Below are positions 42,677-53,654 of a DNA stretch of 64,000 bases, one piece after another. Positions within the stretch are counted from its first letter, which is position 1; every line of letters begins with the position of its first letter. Below the pieces are notes generated by a model. The model saw only the letters and a program-made list of their open reading frames with translations, was not told the origin of the DNA and ran no database searches. Source of the DNA: Meghimatium bilineatum (lineage: Eukaryota > Mollusca > Gastropoda > Stylommatophora > Philomycidae); NCBI GenBank assembly GCA_034231615.1, contig CM067317.1, forward strand, positions 48,551,376 to 48,615,375. The letters run 5' to 3'. The position numbers and the translations under genes are program-made.

Positions 42677-42823
42677 AATTTCCCAGTACGTTGTAGGAAT
42701 AATTGCGTTTACAATTTCCCAGCAAACTGTAGGAATAATTGCGTTTACAATTTCCCAGCAAACTGTAGGAATAATTGCGTTTACAATTTCCCAGAAAACT
42801 GTAGGAATAATTGCGTTAACTAC
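42677..42823. repeat. 36-bp minisatellite (4 copies)
   Basis: Units around CAATTTCCCAGCAAACTGTA plus GGAATAATTGCGTTTA. Confidence 0.94.
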
Positions 42824-43225
42824 TTGTTCCTTCTTAGATCTGATCGTTAATGTTTTTAAACATCCACCACTTATGGGATAATAACATTATTATATATAGA
42901 TATATATCGTTTCAATCCTTGAATACTGTCTAAATAACATTAAAGGAGCTAAAATTAAGTTAGCGATACTATTATATATATATGTCATTGTGAAATGAAT
43001 GAATGTTGATCAGTGAGAGAAAAGTAATAGACGTTTATCATCATCATCATTAAGTGTCGTCTCCACAGCGATGGATGGCTGCAACAGACCCCCAACATCC
43101 CCTGTGTCTTGTCTTGATGGTGCACTCTGCTAGACTGTAACCTGTTCATCTCGCGATTTTACTCTCCCACTCATATCTCTGCTTCTTTCTTGCTCGCCTC
43201 CCCTCGACCATTCACTCAAGTAAGT

Positions 43226-43500
43226 GCTCAGCAATGTCCCATGTCTCACCTTAGCAATGTCCCATGTCTCACCTCAGCAATCTCCCATGTCTCACCTCAG
43301 CAATGTCCCATGTCTCACCTCAGCAATGTCCCATGTCTCACCTCAGCAATGGCCCATGTCTCACCTCAGCAATGTCCCATGTCTCACCTCAGCAATGTCC
43401 CATGTCTCACCTCAGCAATGTCCCATGTCTCACCTCAGCAATGTCCCATGTCTCACCTCAGCAATGTCCCATGTCTCACCTCAGCAATGTCCCATGTCGT
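43226..43500. repeat. 23-bp minisatellite (12 copies)
   Basis: Units around CAATGTCCCATGTCTCACCT plus CAG, almost invariant. All three + frames are open for about 105 codons because 23 x 3 = 69 contains no stop. None is a credible protein. Confidence 0.97.
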
Positions 43501-43504
43501 TTGA

Positions 43505-44010
43505 TATGTTCAAAATATTTTATTTGTTTGATTTTGATTTCCTTTAAAGGGGTGCAAAGAGAACGCATTGCTCTTGGCGGACCCAGGGTTAGCAGATAAC
43601 CAAGATCCCAAAAGTGCCTCCTTGTGGCGCACCCTGGTAACAGAAATACAGCGGCTAATGCTGATTCTGGCTAAACCTTTTGGGGATCGTGTCCGTGAAT
43701 GTAGAGGTAACATATGGAATGAAATTTGACTGCAAAAAGACAGTTAATAACTCCGACACCACTGTGCAACACATGCAGCAACACTGTCGACACACAGTGA
43801 AGCTAGAAATTCTGGTAGAAGTATTGGAGGGCGGCCAATGTAGTCGGTACGAAGCAGGCAGATGTCCCAATAAAAATAAAAGCACAATGAGTACACTGAG
43901 AAAGATGCACAGCGCTAGAGGGCAGCGTCATGTGTAAAAATCACGGAAGACGGTTCGATGAAATTGGTTGGAACTAAAGCATTGTTTGCTCGAGACAAGC
44001 TTCTAGTTAT
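43505..44010. other. Non-repetitive, GC-richer sequence, function unknown
   Basis: Includes an 85-codon + frame (43680-43937) starting MGIVSVNVEVTYGMKFDCKK with five cysteines. I cannot link it to a family, and no splice structure is evident. Confidence 0.35.
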
Positions 44011-44025
44011 CAGTGATCCCAACCT

Positions 44026-44350
44026 GGGCCCAACTCTACTGTCGAGTCTTTCCTATACCGGAAGCGTGCTCGCGGAGAGAAAAGGTTCAGTACCCGATGG
44101 GCACAGGCATAGCAGTCCGAGGTGACAAGCACTGTTCAGCTCTAGAACAAAGCACACGTTCCTAACGTTCCTAAATATGTGTACAGATTCAGACCTGGAC
44201 GAGGGGCTCACGAAGTTGGTGAATAACGCTTCGGCTAAGAAGACGAACGAGCCCGAGCCCAACTCTTCTGTCAAGTTCTTCCTAAACCGAAACCAGGCTT
44301 GAGGACGAGAAAAGGTTTAGTACCCGATGAGCACGGGCACAATACGTCTA
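44026..44350. repeat. Pair of diverged about 100-bp direct repeats
   Basis: GAGAAAAGGTTCAGTACCCG ATGGGCAC near 44076 recurs as GAGAAAAGGTTTAGTACCCG near 44308. Both are preceded by CCCAACTCT-C-T-GTC and a TTCCTA-ACCG segment. Confidence 0.7.
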
Positions 44351-44765
44351 ATTACACGAGGCATGTTCACTGACTGCGGAACGCCTCGTGCAGGACAGAC
44401 GTGAAATACAAACCGTCTCGGCATAGAGTCAGTACACATTCACCGTCTGGCGACAGATAGGAAGGCTGTCACAGGATAGGGTTGCCCACCCGAACTGTCA
44501 AAGCATGCCAAAATCGGATGTGCTAGGCCTACAAGGCGCATAATGGTGGCACAACGTAATCACGCTCCCGGCGGAAATCGCACGGATATCCGTGCTGGTT
44601 ACAATGGAGCGAACGCAAAACAAACAAAACATTTCCTTTAATAATTCTTTCTTCATATTAAATGTTGTTAGAACCTCTTTGTTGGTTTTATTCTTTCAAT
44701 TCCGTTCATATTCTTCTATATATCCAAATCCCAAAGCCATCAGTTATGTCTTCTTCTTCATCGGT
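44350..44765. repeat. Repeat F copy 2 within unassigned sequence
   Basis: At 44556-44636: ACGCTCCCGGCGGAAATCGC, GGTTACAATGGAGCGAACGC and AAAACAAACAAAAC, an inverted match to 38452-38530. The preceding 200 bp may be the rest of that element; no second copy of it is visible. Confidence 0.6.
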
Positions 44766-44767
44766 CT

Positions 44768-45103
44768 TCAGTCAGATATCAGGTTACAGAGCCAATAGCT
44801 TCAGTCAGATATCAGGTTACATAGAGCCAATAGCTTCAGTCAGATATCAGGTTACAGAGCCAATAGCTTCAGTCAGATATCAGGTTACAGAGCCAATAGC
44901 TTCAGTTAGATATCAGGTTACAGAGCCAATAGCTTCAGTCAGATATCAGGTTACAGAGCCAATAGCTTCAGTCAGATATCAGGTTACAGAACCAATAGCT
45001 TCAGTCAGATATCAGGTTACAGAACCAATAGCTTCAGTCAGATATCAGGTTACAGAGCCAATAGCTTCAGTCAGATATCTGGTTACAGCGCCAATAGCTT
45101 CAA
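44768..45103. repeat. 33-bp minisatellite (10 copies)
   Basis: Units around CAGTCAGATATCAGGTTACA plus GAGCCAATAGCTT. The 226-codon + frame through it is an 11-residue-period shadow. Confidence 0.96.
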
Positions 45104-45104
45104 T

Positions 45105-45395
45105 GAATTGTGTGATTCGCTTCAGGTCATCCATGGAACCCCCTCAAGTCTGGAAGCAGTGCCGTCTCAGTAGGCCATATTTTCTCCCTCTCTTCTTGGT
45201 AGAGTTGACAGACATGAAGAATGTGTTCTGCAGTCTCTGGGCTCAGTCCACAGTTGCAGTGGTCCGTCTCGTCAATCTTCAGCTTTCGGAAGTTCGTAGT
45301 CTGAAGATGATGGTTTGTTTCTTGCGTGACATTTGTTGGTAGGGGTCATTTAGTTATGTCTTCTAATTGTTAGTTTATTGTCCATGATTATCAGC
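45105..45395. other. Unassigned sequence
   Basis: The + frame leaving the array continues to 45342 without recognised motifs. Confidence 0.4.
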
Positions 45396-45399
45396 CATT

Positions 45400-46440
45400 T
45401 TGAGTTAATATAGATGTAACATTTTATAATTCTCAATTTTAGTTTGTAATTTTTTTAGATGTTACTATTTTCCTCATGTCATTGAAAGTACTTTTAACCA
45501 TTTCTATGCTCTTTTCAGCTTGTTCAACAATAACCATCGTTTGTGATTATATGTCTGCGATATTGATAGTGTTCTACTTGTTGTAGTTTCTCTCCATGTA
45601 TGTTTTTGTTTATCACCTGTTCTTTTGTGATTTTGCTGATTATCACGATTTTTTGATTTTTCTATTCAGTTCATATTCTGTGCTTGATTTATTGACTTGA
45701 TCTATTAGTCTTTGTAGTTTCTGTTCACTTTCTGCTAAAAGAACAGTCATCTGCATATCTAAGGTTGTTTATTATTTTCCCATTGATCTTTAGTCGTGGT
45801 ATTTCTTCTATATTTTTAAAGATATTCTCTGTGTAGATATTAAATGGGCTGGCTGATAAAATACAGCCTTGTCTCAAACCTCTTTTTTATTTCTATGAGC
45901 AGCTGTTTTCACACCTTATTGATGCAGTCTGTTCCCATTATTAATTTATAATCAATTTGATGCCTTTTCCATCTATGTCTATTTCTGGAAAACATTCATT
46001 TTATTCTTTTTCTGTTGAATTCTGTCAAATGCCTTACTGTGGTCTATGAAGCAAATATATGTTATTTTTTGGACTTTTATATATTTATCCATCAATAGTC
46101 TAATACTAAGTATAGCTTCTCTGGTTCTTTATTTTTCCTAAAACTGAATTGCTCTTAACCGACCTCAATGTCTATCTTGTTTTTAATTCTTTCATGTATT
46201 ATCTTGAGTAGTATTTTGGTTACGAGTTTCATCAAACTTATTATGTATTTTGTGCGATCCACAGACCTGGGCTTCTTAATTAGTGGTATTAATATTGATG
46301 ATTTTAGATATTTAGGTATGTGGCCTGTTTCATATATGTCATTTCACAGTTTTGTGACTCAAATGCACACCAGGTCTACACGAAATTCATCTAGAAATGT
46401 TATTATGTCTGCTGTTATACTGTCGGAGCATGCAGCCTTT
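45400..46440 (-). pseudogene. RTE-like LINE RT fragment
   Basis: Parallel to 6150-7310 over about 1 kb. Minus-strand pieces: GHIPKYLKSSILIPLIKKPR, ISLMKLVTKILLKIIHERIK, then EQFSFRKNKEPEKLYLV. The later motif regions are frameshifted. Strongly decayed. Confidence 0.72.
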
Positions 46441-46905
46441 TCACATTTTATTCAGTATCGCACAGGATAAATCAATATTTCAAAAGATGAGAAACATTTT
46501 ATGTAACGGAGTAATAGAATCATTACAGATGCTAGTTAGAGTTCTAGGATGGTATAGTGGTCCAATCCAATGTTATGGATGCGAATCATAAACGGTAAAC
46601 AAAAGAGCTCAAGCTAAGCTGGAGGCAACTGAAACTTGGTTTTTCAGAAGAAGAATGATGAAAATTCCATGGACAACCAAGAAAATTAATATAGAAGTCT
46701 TTAGAGATGCTGGAGTAAAATGACAAATTATAGCGACAATTAGAAGCAGGCAGTCAAGCGTTTTAAGGCATGTGATGAAAAAAGTAAAACTTGAACATTT
46801 AGTAACGACTGGAAAGTTCAAGGGGAGAAGAGACAGAGGAAGATATAGATACATTTCTGGGTGTTTTGTCAATGTGGTACAAAAAGATGTCACCAACTTA
46901 AATTA
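46441..46905 (+). pseudogene. RTE-like LINE C-terminal fragment
   Basis: Begins where the antisense RT fragment stops. FQKMRNILCNGVIESLQMLV, then KRAQAKLEATETWFFRRRMM with KIPWTTKKINIEVFRDAGVK. A stop, then IATIRSRQSSVLRHVMKKVK, LEHLVTTGKFKGRRDRGRYR. Inactive. Confidence 0.8.
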
Positions 46906-47097
46906 TTAACAATACAATAATCATAGTTGTGCAGATACGTGATCTCCGACGCCAGTCGGCATACACTTGATTGATGGATACACCACATCCCACGTTCATA
47001 TCCCCAGTAATTGTGAATAATGATGAAAGAATCCTTTTAGCTATAACCGAGTAGATGTTGACAGCACATGGTCTTTCAGACAAAATCACATGTTCTT

Positions 47098-47366
47098 TTG
47101 GAGTCGCGTAGCGCAGTGGTTAGCACACTGGCTTCGCATATGAGTGGTCCTGGGTTCATTCCACAGTTGAGGCGAAAATGTTTCTCAGATCGCAAAGGCT
47201 CAGGGTCGACGCAGCCTTAAATGGGTACCGGATTAATCCGGGAAGTAAAGATTGCGAGGGAGAGGAGATGGCTACCACCCTCATATAGCAGAGCCACTGA
47301 AATGTGAGATCGCTAACATCTCACACCACTACGGCATTAATAAATGATATGGGTAACTTCCCTTTT
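47098..47366 (+). mobile_element. tRNA-derived SINE, full head
   Basis: The head reads GTCGCGTAGCGCAGTGGTTA GCAC, with A box TAGCGCAGTGG at 47109-47119 and B box GGGTTCATTCC at 47152-47162, spaced as in a tRNA gene. The body has ACCGGATTAATCCGGGAAG, GCGAGGGAGAGGAGATGGCT and AACATCTCACACCACTACGG. A headless copy lies at 37768-37892. An RNA polymerase III-type internal promoter is expected; current activity is unknown. Confidence 0.85.
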
Positions 47367-47769
47367 TTACAGGCTCTTTTCAGTGGTGTAACAGATGATA
47401 CCCAGATTCAATAATCGTTGATGGGAACATCATTTATTTTCAGTTTCTACAACACAGTTTTAATTGTAAGATGAAGTAATGATCGTTAGTGCTCGCGAGA
47501 ACTTTATTAACTCGCATTGCGCGAGCATCGTATATCACTACGGGAGCACCAGAGTGCTCGAAGAGTACTGGGTTGAGAACGCTGGTGTAAAGAGCACCAG
47601 TGATATTTAGATGTTATTACTTTACCTTACAGAATTTTCATCAGCTACAAAATTGATAATCTGGTATTCCAACTGTTTCTAGCTTGAACATTTAGGATGT
47701 CTCTTAAGCAATGTCTTAGCTGGTCATCATTATTTTGGGCGACTTAATTTTGTTCAATTTCAGAATCAT

Positions 47770-48320
47770 CATCATCATCAGATGCCATGCCGGGTGGCGT
47801 AGACGGTCATAGCTCTTCACAGCTCTCTGTCCACAGAATTATGTATCAAAGTCGTTGTTGTTTCCTTGCCGTGCCAGGTTGTTAAACTGTCTAATATTTT
47901 CTGACATCGTCCTGTCTCTGGTGCCTTCAATCTTGCTTGTTGTGATTATGTTCTCTAAACCTGCCTGTCTCATGAAGAGGCCAAAAAAGAAGATTGCTTT
48001 TTTCTTATATTGTTGATTAAGGTCCGTTTCGCATTTAACTCTTTCAACACCTCTACATTAGTTTTTCTGGCAGTCCATGGTATTCTCAAGATTCTTCTGT
48101 AGAACCACATCTCTGTTGCCTCCAATCTCCCACTTTCCAGTTTGTTTATTGTCAAAAACTCGCACCCATATGTTAGTATAGGCGTTATATAGCACTGCAG
48201 AAAACTCTTTCTCACCTCTAATGACAAGGTCTTATTGCACAGTATATTTTTCAGTTTTCTGAATGTTGTTTTTGCCTGTCCTATTCTGCATCTTATTTAT
48301 AATCTAATATGCAGATAAAA
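47770..48320 (-). pseudogene. RTE-like LINE C-terminal fragment with (ATG)n tail
   Basis: The minus frame from 48227: EVRKSFLQCYITPILTYGCE, FLTINKLESGRLEATEMWFY, RRILRIPWTARKTNVEVLKE. After a frameshift: KILDSLTTWHG, VDRELWRA and VYATRHGI, then stops and a (TGATGA) run near 47767. The most readable example of this block in the window. Confidence 0.85.
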
Positions 48321-48324
48321 ATCA

Positions 48325-48650
48325 TCATTATCATTTCTTGTAATTACAACTAGCGTAGCTATTGGCATGTCTGATCATTTTGGCACGCAATATTTGCAAT
48401 GATTCTTGGAGATTTTCACGTCAAATTAGATTACGAAGAGTGGATATAGGTTGGGTAGAATTACTGATCTTTTTGCAACAATTTGAAAACGTAAAATGTT
48501 AGGAGTGGTGTATGTATATATGTGCGTATATTTATGTGTATGTATGCGTGCTTATATGAGTGTGTATGAATCTATATGTATGTGTGCTTCTGTGTATATT
48601 TATGTTTATGCATGTAACTTGTTATATGTGTGTAAATTGAAGAGGCCAAT
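48325..48650. other. TG/TA-rich low-complexity and unassigned sequence
   Basis: From about 48505 to 48640 an irregular TGTATGTATATATGTG-type tract. Nothing recognised before it. Confidence 0.6.
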
Positions 48651-48752
48651 CTTATTATAGTCGATGGACGTGATTAAGGGCATTTGTGTGTTTGAGGACC
48701 GAGAAGCTTTGTTTTAGTCTTTTGAAGATCCTCAATCGCGGATGATGATGAT

Positions 48753-49171
48753 TTAATCCCTTTCGCTGTGAGCAGGAAGCTCTTGACAGCCCATAGCCCT
48801 TCTGGCGAATACACAGGTTTTCCTCAGTTGTGGTGCAGTTGTGTAGAGTGTGTTGTGTATAGCTGGAAGTGGTGGTAATAGTTCTTGTCGGATGTCTGGT
48901 AGTTGTGGGCACTGCAGTAGTAGGTGTTCAACAGTCTCTTCTTGTGCGTTGCAGTGTCTGCAATTTGGTTCGTGTAATGGGTTTATTCTGTTCAGGTGTT
49001 TATTATCGTGGGCGTGGCCTGTTCTTAGTTGGAATGTGAGACTTTGGTTTGCTCGCTCGAGTTGTTTCAGAGGATCCATTGGGTTGGGGTTCTGTTGGTG
49101 TTCATATAGCGAGCTTCCAGTCTTTGAGCTGGACTACTGTTGTAACCATTCTTGTTTGTAATTTTTTTGGG
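48753..49171 (-). pseudogene. LINE C-terminus with CCHC motif
   Basis: From 49079: DPLKQLERANQSLTFQLRTG, HAHDNKHLNRINPLHEPNCR HCNAQEETVEHLLLQCPQL. The Cys-x2-Cys-x8-His-x4-Cys pattern is the zinc-knuckle-like motif that ends many I/Jockey-type LINE ORFs. The tail PQLRKTCVFARRAMGCQELP completes it. One intact frame of 108 codons, extended upstream in another frame (RLEARYMNTNRTPTQWIL). The frame break and the loss of everything upstream make it inactive. It lies directly downstream of an RTE-like end on the same strand. Confidence 0.82.
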
Positions 49172-49199
49172 GGGATTTGTTTGCATGTTTGCCTCAATC

Positions 49200-49460
49200 G
49201 CGGAAGTTGTTGTTTGTATCACTGTTTCACGATTGTTTGGGATAAAATGCACATTATCATGTGACATATCCTTTCCAGAACGTGGTCTCATACTGGATTC
49301 TCTGAACACACCGAGATTCTGGGCGAGTTGGCCTGTCGCCGCTAGAGTCATGTTTAAGCAATCTGATATATGACTGCTCCATCGCCGTCTTGGGCGTCCT
49401 CTTTCTGTGTTGCAGCTAACTCTGCCTTTAGTTATTAATCTTGCTAAAATAGTAATTAAT
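49200..49460 (-). pseudogene. RTE-like LINE terminal fragment
   Basis: RGRPRRRWSSHISDCLNMTL, AATGQLAQNLGVFRESSMRP, then KDMSHDNVHF. Equivalent to the ends at 17.5 and 21.2 kb. A frameshift precedes FRESSMRP. Confidence 0.75.
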
Positions 49461-49564
49461 GAACATAGTAATTTTTAATAAAACTTACGGGGCAGTAACA
49501 AAAAGGCTTGGGCCGAATTTTGTTCGCAGACCGCATTGTGCCAATTCCTGGTGTATAAGTAAGC

Positions 49565-49722
49565 GAGGAGGCAACCTAGTTGATAGTGAGCTTCCTTACT
49601 ATTACCGAGTTACAGCGTCCCCGGTTCAAAACTACGTCCAGAAAAATGTCTCCCCTGACATGACCGTTCCTCCAGTATGAAAGTGTGAAATAGGCTGTGA
49701 ATAGGTACCTGAAGCATAGGCT
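49565..49722 (+). mobile_element. Probable tRNA-headed SINE
   Basis: A-box-like TAGTTGATAGTG at 49577-49588 and B box GGTTCAAAACT at 49623-49633. Single copy in the window. Confidence 0.45.
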
Positions 49723-49724
49723 GG

Positions 49725-50385
49725 AGAATAACATAACTTCTTCAACAAAACGGTACCACTTTTCCAGGTAGGCTACAGTCTTAAAACAAACTTCTTAGCT
49801 ATTTCTATTTGTTATTTATAATACATATTTCAGATCACTACAGTGATACGGACCAGGTCTGAGAACAGATTGTGAACACTAATTGCCAGAAAGAGAAAGG
49901 ATACAAGCAATCATTTGAATCCTAATCAACCGTCATCACGTTTCCACAAACAACATTACCGCACTAAACTGGCTCAAGAATATTTGTAAACCTTTTTATT
50001 TGAAGTTGTCTATCTGTACGTAAACAGTGGATGTCTTGTTTGTAGATATAGACATGAGACAATTCTGGCAATTATGTTTTCTAAGGAGCACTTGACAATA
50101 TCCGAGATTTCTATAAATTAGTTAACAATTGGTAAGGGCGGTGTGGTAGAAGGGGGACAAGGAGGCGAGGGGGCAGAGGCTGTGGAGGGGTGTGTGTGGG
50201 TTTGCTTTGAAAAAAAGTTTTACCGTTATTGATAAGGGAAAGGGAAGTTTGACAATAGTTGATGTCAACAATGCTGTTTTTATCCAATGAAATTGTTTGA
50301 ATGTATAACATTTTGCAAAACATTTGAAAAATTCATGTAGTTTTTAAGTAATTTTTCTATAAAATATATTTTAGGAAGTTAAGTG
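49725..50385. other. Unassigned sequence
   Basis: No gene recognised. A purine-rich stretch GGGGGACAAGGAGGCGAGGG lies at about 50153. Confidence 0.4.
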
Positions 50386-50387
50386 GG

Positions 50388-50590
50388 TTGACATAATAAG
50401 AGGGTTGACATAATTAGAGTGTTGGTATAATAAGAGGGTTGGCATAATACGAGGGTTGACATAATAAGAGGGTTGGCATAATAAGAGGGTTGGCATAATA
50501 AGAGGGTTGACATAATAAGAGGGTTGACATAATAAGAGGGTTGGCATAATAAGAGGGTTGACATATTAAGAGAGTTGACATAATAAGGCT
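50388..50590. repeat. 18-bp minisatellite (11 copies)
   Basis: Units GGGTTGACATAATAAGAG, with GGC for GAC variants. Confidence 0.96.
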
Positions 50591-50794
50591 TGGGGAGAGA
50601 TTCCTAAAATTCTTGGCAGCTGTTGACAACGGTTAAGTGGGTAAACAAATGGCACATAAAATAACAAAAATATTTCACGTTAATTTATGGACGGCGTTTA
50701 AGTTGTAATGAGTCAGTCCACTGTTAAATACTGCAGGTTTCCCGTCAGGGATTTCCAGGGAGGACATTTGGAGCTACGTAATAAATACCACAAC

Positions 50795-51080
50795 CGCCCG
50801 TGTGTTGCAAGGGCCCGAAAGGGGAGCACAGAATAGCAACACTATTTACCTTCCATGCATGTCGTAAAAAGCGACTAAGGAGGTTATGGGATGGATTTGG
50901 CTGTCGCAAATCCAATATAGGGTCTGTGACACAAAGCCATGCTGACGTCGGATGTGTCAGGTCGAAAAGCGCAGATATCGCAGCAATGCTGTAAACCATG
51001 ACACAGCGCATTCCGTTCTCCGGACTACATCCTGCTAATTTGCAGGAGTTTGAGAACGAACTCAGAAGAAGAAGAAGAAG
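50795..51080 (+). mobile_element. SINE A, full-length copy with target duplication
   Basis: Starts CGCCCGTGTGTTGCAAGGGC, ends GAACTCAGAAGAAGAAGAAG. The 10-bp repeat AAATACCACA flanks it at 50783-50792 and 51081-51090. One of the two best copies for defining the 5' end. Confidence 0.95.
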
Positions 51081-51117
51081 AAATACCACAGAAAGTGAAT
51101 CAGCTTAGTGATGTAAG

Positions 51118-51440
51118 AGTGTTGTGACTGACATGAAAAGATAAGAAATAAGTTCAGTATTTATGTGTCTGACATGAAAAGATAAGAAATAAGATCAGTA
51201 TTTCTGTGACTAACACGAAAAGATAAGAAATAAGATCAGTATTTCTGTGACTGACATGAAAAGATAAGAAATAAGATCAGTATTTCTGTGACTGACATGA
51301 AAAGATAAGAAATAAGATCAGTATTTCTGTGACTAACACGAAAAGATAAGAAATAAGATCAGTATTTCTGTGACTGACATGAAAAGATAAGAAATAAGAT
51401 CAGTATTTCTGTGACTGACATGAAAAGATAAGAAATAAAG
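51118..51440. repeat. 41-bp minisatellite (about 8 copies)
   Basis: Units around CTGACATGAAAAGATAAGAA plus ATAAGATCAGTATTTCTGTGA. A CTAACACG variant marks two of the units four apart. Confidence 0.95.
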
Positions 51441-51444
51441 AATT

Positions 51445-51602
51445 CTTCTACTTCAGTGTTCATGTTCAAACCCCCACATGATATCTCTTGTAGCAGTATA
51501 ATGGGCCGCTAGAATTACAGAGGATGTAGTCCAGAGAACGTAAATGTGTTGTGTTGCTGTTTTATTTGCGCCATCTACCCGACACATATGTCGTCAGTAA
51601 TA
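51445..51602 (-). mobile_element. SINE B copy
   Basis: TTCTTCTACTTCAGTGTTCA, CATGATATCTCTTGTAGCAG, GGATGTAGTCCAGAGAACGT and TTATTTGCGCCATCTACCCG. Confidence 0.7.
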
Positions 51603-51775
51603 AATAAAGGATTCGATACATTTGTGTGCAACTACCTACCATATAGAAAACAGAAATTACTGTTATTTTTGAAGCACCTTCCAACACCCCCTCAATGTGC
51701 GCGACACATAAATGTTGGTGTGTTAACAGAAAAATGAGTCCGCCAATCTAGATATCAATGCCAGTCGGTGATAGT

Positions 51776-52755
51776 TTTTAGTCTCTCACCTGCTGATCAG
51801 GTATGGGAGTCACTGATACGCGCTTTGTTAGCCTCTCACCTGCTGATCAGGTATGGGAGTCACTGATACGCGCTTTATTAGTCTCTCACCTGCTGATCAG
51901 GTGTGGGAGTCACTGATACGCGCTTTGTTAGCCTCTCACCTGCTGATCAGGTGTGGGAGTCACTGATACGCGCTTTGTTAGCCTCTCACCTGCTGCTCAG
52001 GTATGGGAGTCACTGATACGCGCTTTATTATATTCTCACCTGCTGATCAGGTGTGGGATTCACTGATATGCGCTTTGTTAGCCTCTCAAATGCTGATCAG
52101 GTGTGGGATTCACTGATACGCGCTTTGTTAGCTTCTCAAATGCTGATCAGGTGTGGGATTCACTGATACGCGCTTTGTTAGCCTCCCACCTGCTGATCAG
52201 GTGTGGGATTCACTGACACGCGCTTTGTTAGCTTCTCACCTGCTGATCAGGTGTGGGATTCACTGATACGCGCTTTGTTAGCCTCTCATCTGCTGATCAG
52301 GTGTGGGATTCACTGATACGCGCTTTGTTAGCATCTCACCTGCTGATCAGGTGTGAAAACCGCTGACACGTACTGTATTAGTCTCTCACCTCCTGATCAG
52401 GTGTGGGAGCAGCTGACATGTACTGTATTAGTTTCTCATCTGCTGATCAAATGTGTAAAAACCGCTTACACGTACTGTAATTTGTATCTCACCTGTTGAT
52501 GAGAACTCTCACCTGCTGATCAGATGTTGGAACCGCTGTAGTGTACTGTATTAGTCTCTGACCTGCTGATCAGGTGTGAAAACCGCTGACACGTACTGTA
52601 TTAGTTTCTCACCTGCTGTTGATGAGAACTCTCACCCGCTGATCAGATTTGGCACCTCTGTAGTGTACTGTATTAGGCTCTGACCTGCTGATCAGGCGTG
52701 AAAACCGCTGACACGTACTGTAATTTGTATCTCACCTGTTGATCAGCTGATACTG
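51776..52755. repeat. 50-bp minisatellite (about 19 copies) with paired E-boxes
   Basis: Units around CTCTCACCTGCTGATCAGGT GTGGGATTCACTGATACG and CGCTTTGTTAG. The left two thirds are regular; after about 52350 units vary and one longer composite unit (with TGATGAGAACTCTCACC) appears twice. Most units hold CACCTGCTGATCAGGTG, a dyad of two CANNTG E-boxes. Confidence 0.96.
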
Positions 52756-52757
52756 TC

Positions 52758-53155
52758 AAAACTGTGTTACCACCTCACCCAAACCCAAAAACAAACGATT
52801 TAGCAGAAATTTTCTCACAATATATTTGTATTTCAACCATTCATATTTTGTTCCTCAAATGCAAACACTGTAATTGGTGTATTACACATATCATTGTTGA
52901 CATAAACATTTGTCAAACTCCCACTCTCCCCTATGTCAAGAACTTTAAATTTTTGTAGAACAATATTTGTTGTCGTAATTTATGGATATCCCACAAGGGA
53001 CACGAGAACTAATGGAAAACCCTGTGTTGTCAATCTGGTTCATAACTCAATTAGCTTTACCATTAGATGTATGGGAATATTGGTACAATCAGAATGGTAA
53101 AATGTAGATTGGAAATGGGAAACACGATATGCCATATATAAACTTGTTATATGTC
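52758..53155. other. Unassigned AT-rich sequence
   Basis: No gene or repeat recognised. Confidence 0.4.
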
Positions 53156-53157
53156 TG

Positions 53158-53380
53158 TCTTGCAGTATATAAACTTGTTACATGCCTGTCTTGCCGTATA
53201 TCAACTTGTTACATGCCTGTCTTGCCGTATATCAACATTGTTATATGTCTGTCTTGACCGTATATCAACTTGTTACATGCCTGTCTTGCCGTATATCAAC
53301 ATTGTTACATGTCTGTCTTGACCGTATATCAACATTGTTACATGACTGTCTTGCCGTATATCTTGTTATATGCCTGTCTG
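53158..53380. repeat. 31-33-bp minisatellite (about 7 copies)
   Basis: Units around TTGTTACATGCCTGTCTTGC CGTATATCAAC, with CATTG and GACC insert variants. Confidence 0.94.
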
Positions 53381-53381
53381 T

Positions 53382-53650
53382 TGAAGGGGAACGAAAGAGG
53401 AGAAAATAATAGCGACACTGTTATTTGCAATACATGTCATAAGAGGAGACTAAGCAGATTGGGGGAGGGTGACTGGCCTATCGCAAATAAAGTCAGACTG
53501 ATCCAGAAGCCATGCTGAAGTCGAATGTGACAGGTCGGAAGGCGCAAATATCGCAGCCAAGCTGAAAAAAACATGACAAAGCGCATCCCGCTGTCAGAAC
53601 TACATCCTGATAATCTACAGGAGTTTGAGAAAGAACGCAGAAGAAGAATA
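53382..53650 (+). mobile_element. SINE A, nearly full-length diverged copy
   Basis: GGGGAACGAAAGAGGAGAAA, GACACTGTTATTTGCAATAC, AGGTCGGAAGGCGCAAATAT and GAAAGAACGCAGAAGAAG. The first about 20 bases are missing at the array edge. Confidence 0.8.
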
Positions 53651-53654
53651 TGAA

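Noticed and set aside
43680-43937. 85-codon cysteine-containing frame as a host peptide gene
   Set aside because: No signal peptide, no recognised family, no splice or promoter evidence; left as unassigned sequence.
47098-47175. Functional tRNA gene at 47.1 kb
   Set aside because: A and B boxes are good, but the 5' and 3' ends do not form an acceptor stem and a SINE body follows whose 3' part recurs at 37.8 kb.
47570-47584. hAT-like terminal motif GGGTTGAGAACGCTG
   Set aside because: No matching CAGCG... terminus could be placed upstream; kept out of the feature list as a lone match.
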